A DNA stretch of 6,360 bases from Candidatus Micrarchaeota archaeon CG08_land_8_20_14_0_20_59_11. GTDB taxonomy: Archaea; Micrarchaeota; Micrarchaeia; Norongarragalinales; Norongarragalinaceae. Of this stretch, positions 5,739 through 6,360 are shown in pieces (positions within the stretch are counted from its first letter, which is position 1; each line of letters starts with the position of its first letter). The notes under the pieces were generated by a model that saw only the letters and a list, made by a program, of their open reading frames with translations, ran no database searches and was not told where the DNA came from. Position numbers and translations under genes: made by a program. The stretch covers positions 1 to 6,360 of the forward strand of contig PEXZ01000041.1 of NCBI GenBank assembly GCA_002763345.1. Reading direction: 5' to 3'.

Positions 5739-6360
5739 ATGTCTATGCGTCTGTCCAGCGTTTTGCTTTTCGTGGCTGTTTTCGCTTTGTCCGCCTCCGC
5801 CGTGGAAGCTCCTGCCCTTGTCCTGTCCGTGTCGCCGACGACGTACGGGACGCCGGTTCAGGCGCAGTTCTTCGCCTTCAACGCGCCCACGGATTCGCTG
5901 GGCACTGTAAATTGCATTCCGAAACTCGACGGACGCAACCTCGCCGCGTTCGACGTCCCATCGGGCGCATCCCCCTCGAACCCGTACACGCGCACGATTT
6001 CCTCGCCCGCGCTTTCAATCGGGCAGCATACCCTTTCCGTTTACTGCGAGAAGAAGATGGCGGGGCTTATAACCACGTGGAGCGCGAGCGCGGATGCGTC
6101 CTTCACAGTCGGCGGCACGGAGGCGGCGTGCACCGACACCGACGGCGGAATCAACTATCCCGTCAAGGGCGTCTGCACTTCGGGCGACACGGCAACGGGT
6201 TCCGTAACCGGCGAGGACTACTGCGCCGACAATGCGCTCAATACGCTCAACGAGTTCTATTGCTCGCAGTCGTCCTGCATGAAGGAGACGCACGTCTGCC
6301 CGAACGGTTGTGCGGACGGCGCGTGCCTTTCCGCAGCGGCGAAACCCGTGCGCGTGTGCA
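5739..6360 (+). CDS. Secreted Cys-rich protein, N-terminal part (runs off the window)
   Basis: The open frame starts at ATG 5739 and has no stop before the window end, so only the first 207 residues are seen. Residues 1-21 form a signal peptide: an Arg near the start, a hydrophobic core LLFVAVFAL, and an ASA cleavage site before VEA. Residues about 26-125 are Ser/Thr-rich and beta-strand-like, with C59 and C103 placed as in an Ig-like disulfide-bonded domain. Residues 131-196 form a Cys-rich module: CTDTDGG-NYPVKG, then DYC, NEFYC, ETHVCPNGCADGAC (184-197 region), holding eight Cys. I recall this 'DGG-NY-KG ... YYC ... CP-GC-DGAC' module from large exported proteins of DPANN archaea; no function is established to my knowledge. 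An extracellular or cell-surface role is inferred. Translation should use the GGAGG at 5725-5729. It is divergent from the 142-aa gene across 104 bp. Confidence 0.9.
   Translation, partial: MSMRLSSVLLFVAVFALSASAVEAPALVLSVSPTTYGTPVQAQFFAFNAPTDSLGTVNCIPKLDGRNLAAFDVPSGASPSNPYTRTISSPALSIGQHTLSVYCEKKMAGLITTWSASADASFTVGGTEAACTDTDGGINYPVKGVCTSGDTATGSVTGEDYCADNALNTLNEFYCSQSSCMKETHVCPNGCADGACLSAAAKPVRVC

Overview
The window looks like a stretch of an archaeal chromosome, moderately GC-rich (roughly high-fifties percent by eye). It carries a Pfu-like archaeal family B replicative DNA polymerase with its uracil read-ahead pocket, AT-rich TATA elements placed about 25 nt upstream of start codons (leaderless transcripts), and a secreted Cys-rich protein with a 'DTDGG-NY-KG ... 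CPNGC-DGAC' module that I associate with DPANN archaea such as Micrarchaeota and Diapherotrites. The DPANN placement is inference; the archaeal placement is well supported.

Layout. Bases 36-3614 (minus) encode PolB, interrupted at its catalytic YGD/TDS motif by a complete 419-residue intein with an apparently intact LAGLIDADG homing endonuclease (708-1964). Removing the intein leaves 773 residues, the normal archaeal PolB length. A 44-bp divergent gap (3615-3658) separates polB from a plus-strand two-gene unit: a 121-residue coiled-coil protein with a pentaglycine hinge (3659-4024), then an unrecognised 120-residue soluble protein 2 nt downstream (4027-4389). That unit meets a convergent minus-strand gene tail to tail, with stop codons sharing 4 bases (4386-4389). 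The convergent gene (4386-5198) encodes a polytopic membrane protein with about six helices. Upstream of it on the same strand is an unrecognised basic 142-residue protein (5206-5634). A 104-bp divergent intergenic region (5635-5738) leads to a plus-strand secreted protein (5739 to beyond the window end) with a signal peptide, a beta-rich domain and a Cys-rich module.

How the pieces relate. PolB is the only gene with a firm functional assignment. The intein separates the two active-site aspartates, so the polymerase cannot be active before protein splicing. The two plus-strand genes next to polB are probably co-transcribed, but nothing visible ties them to replication. The membrane protein and the basic protein are neighbours on one strand, yet each has its own well-placed TATA element, so they may be separately transcribed. 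The three minus-strand genes look leaderless, whereas the secreted-protein gene has a good Shine-Dalgarno sequence. I saw no rRNA, tRNA, CRISPR array, insertion sequence or defence cassette. The most notable element is the intein.
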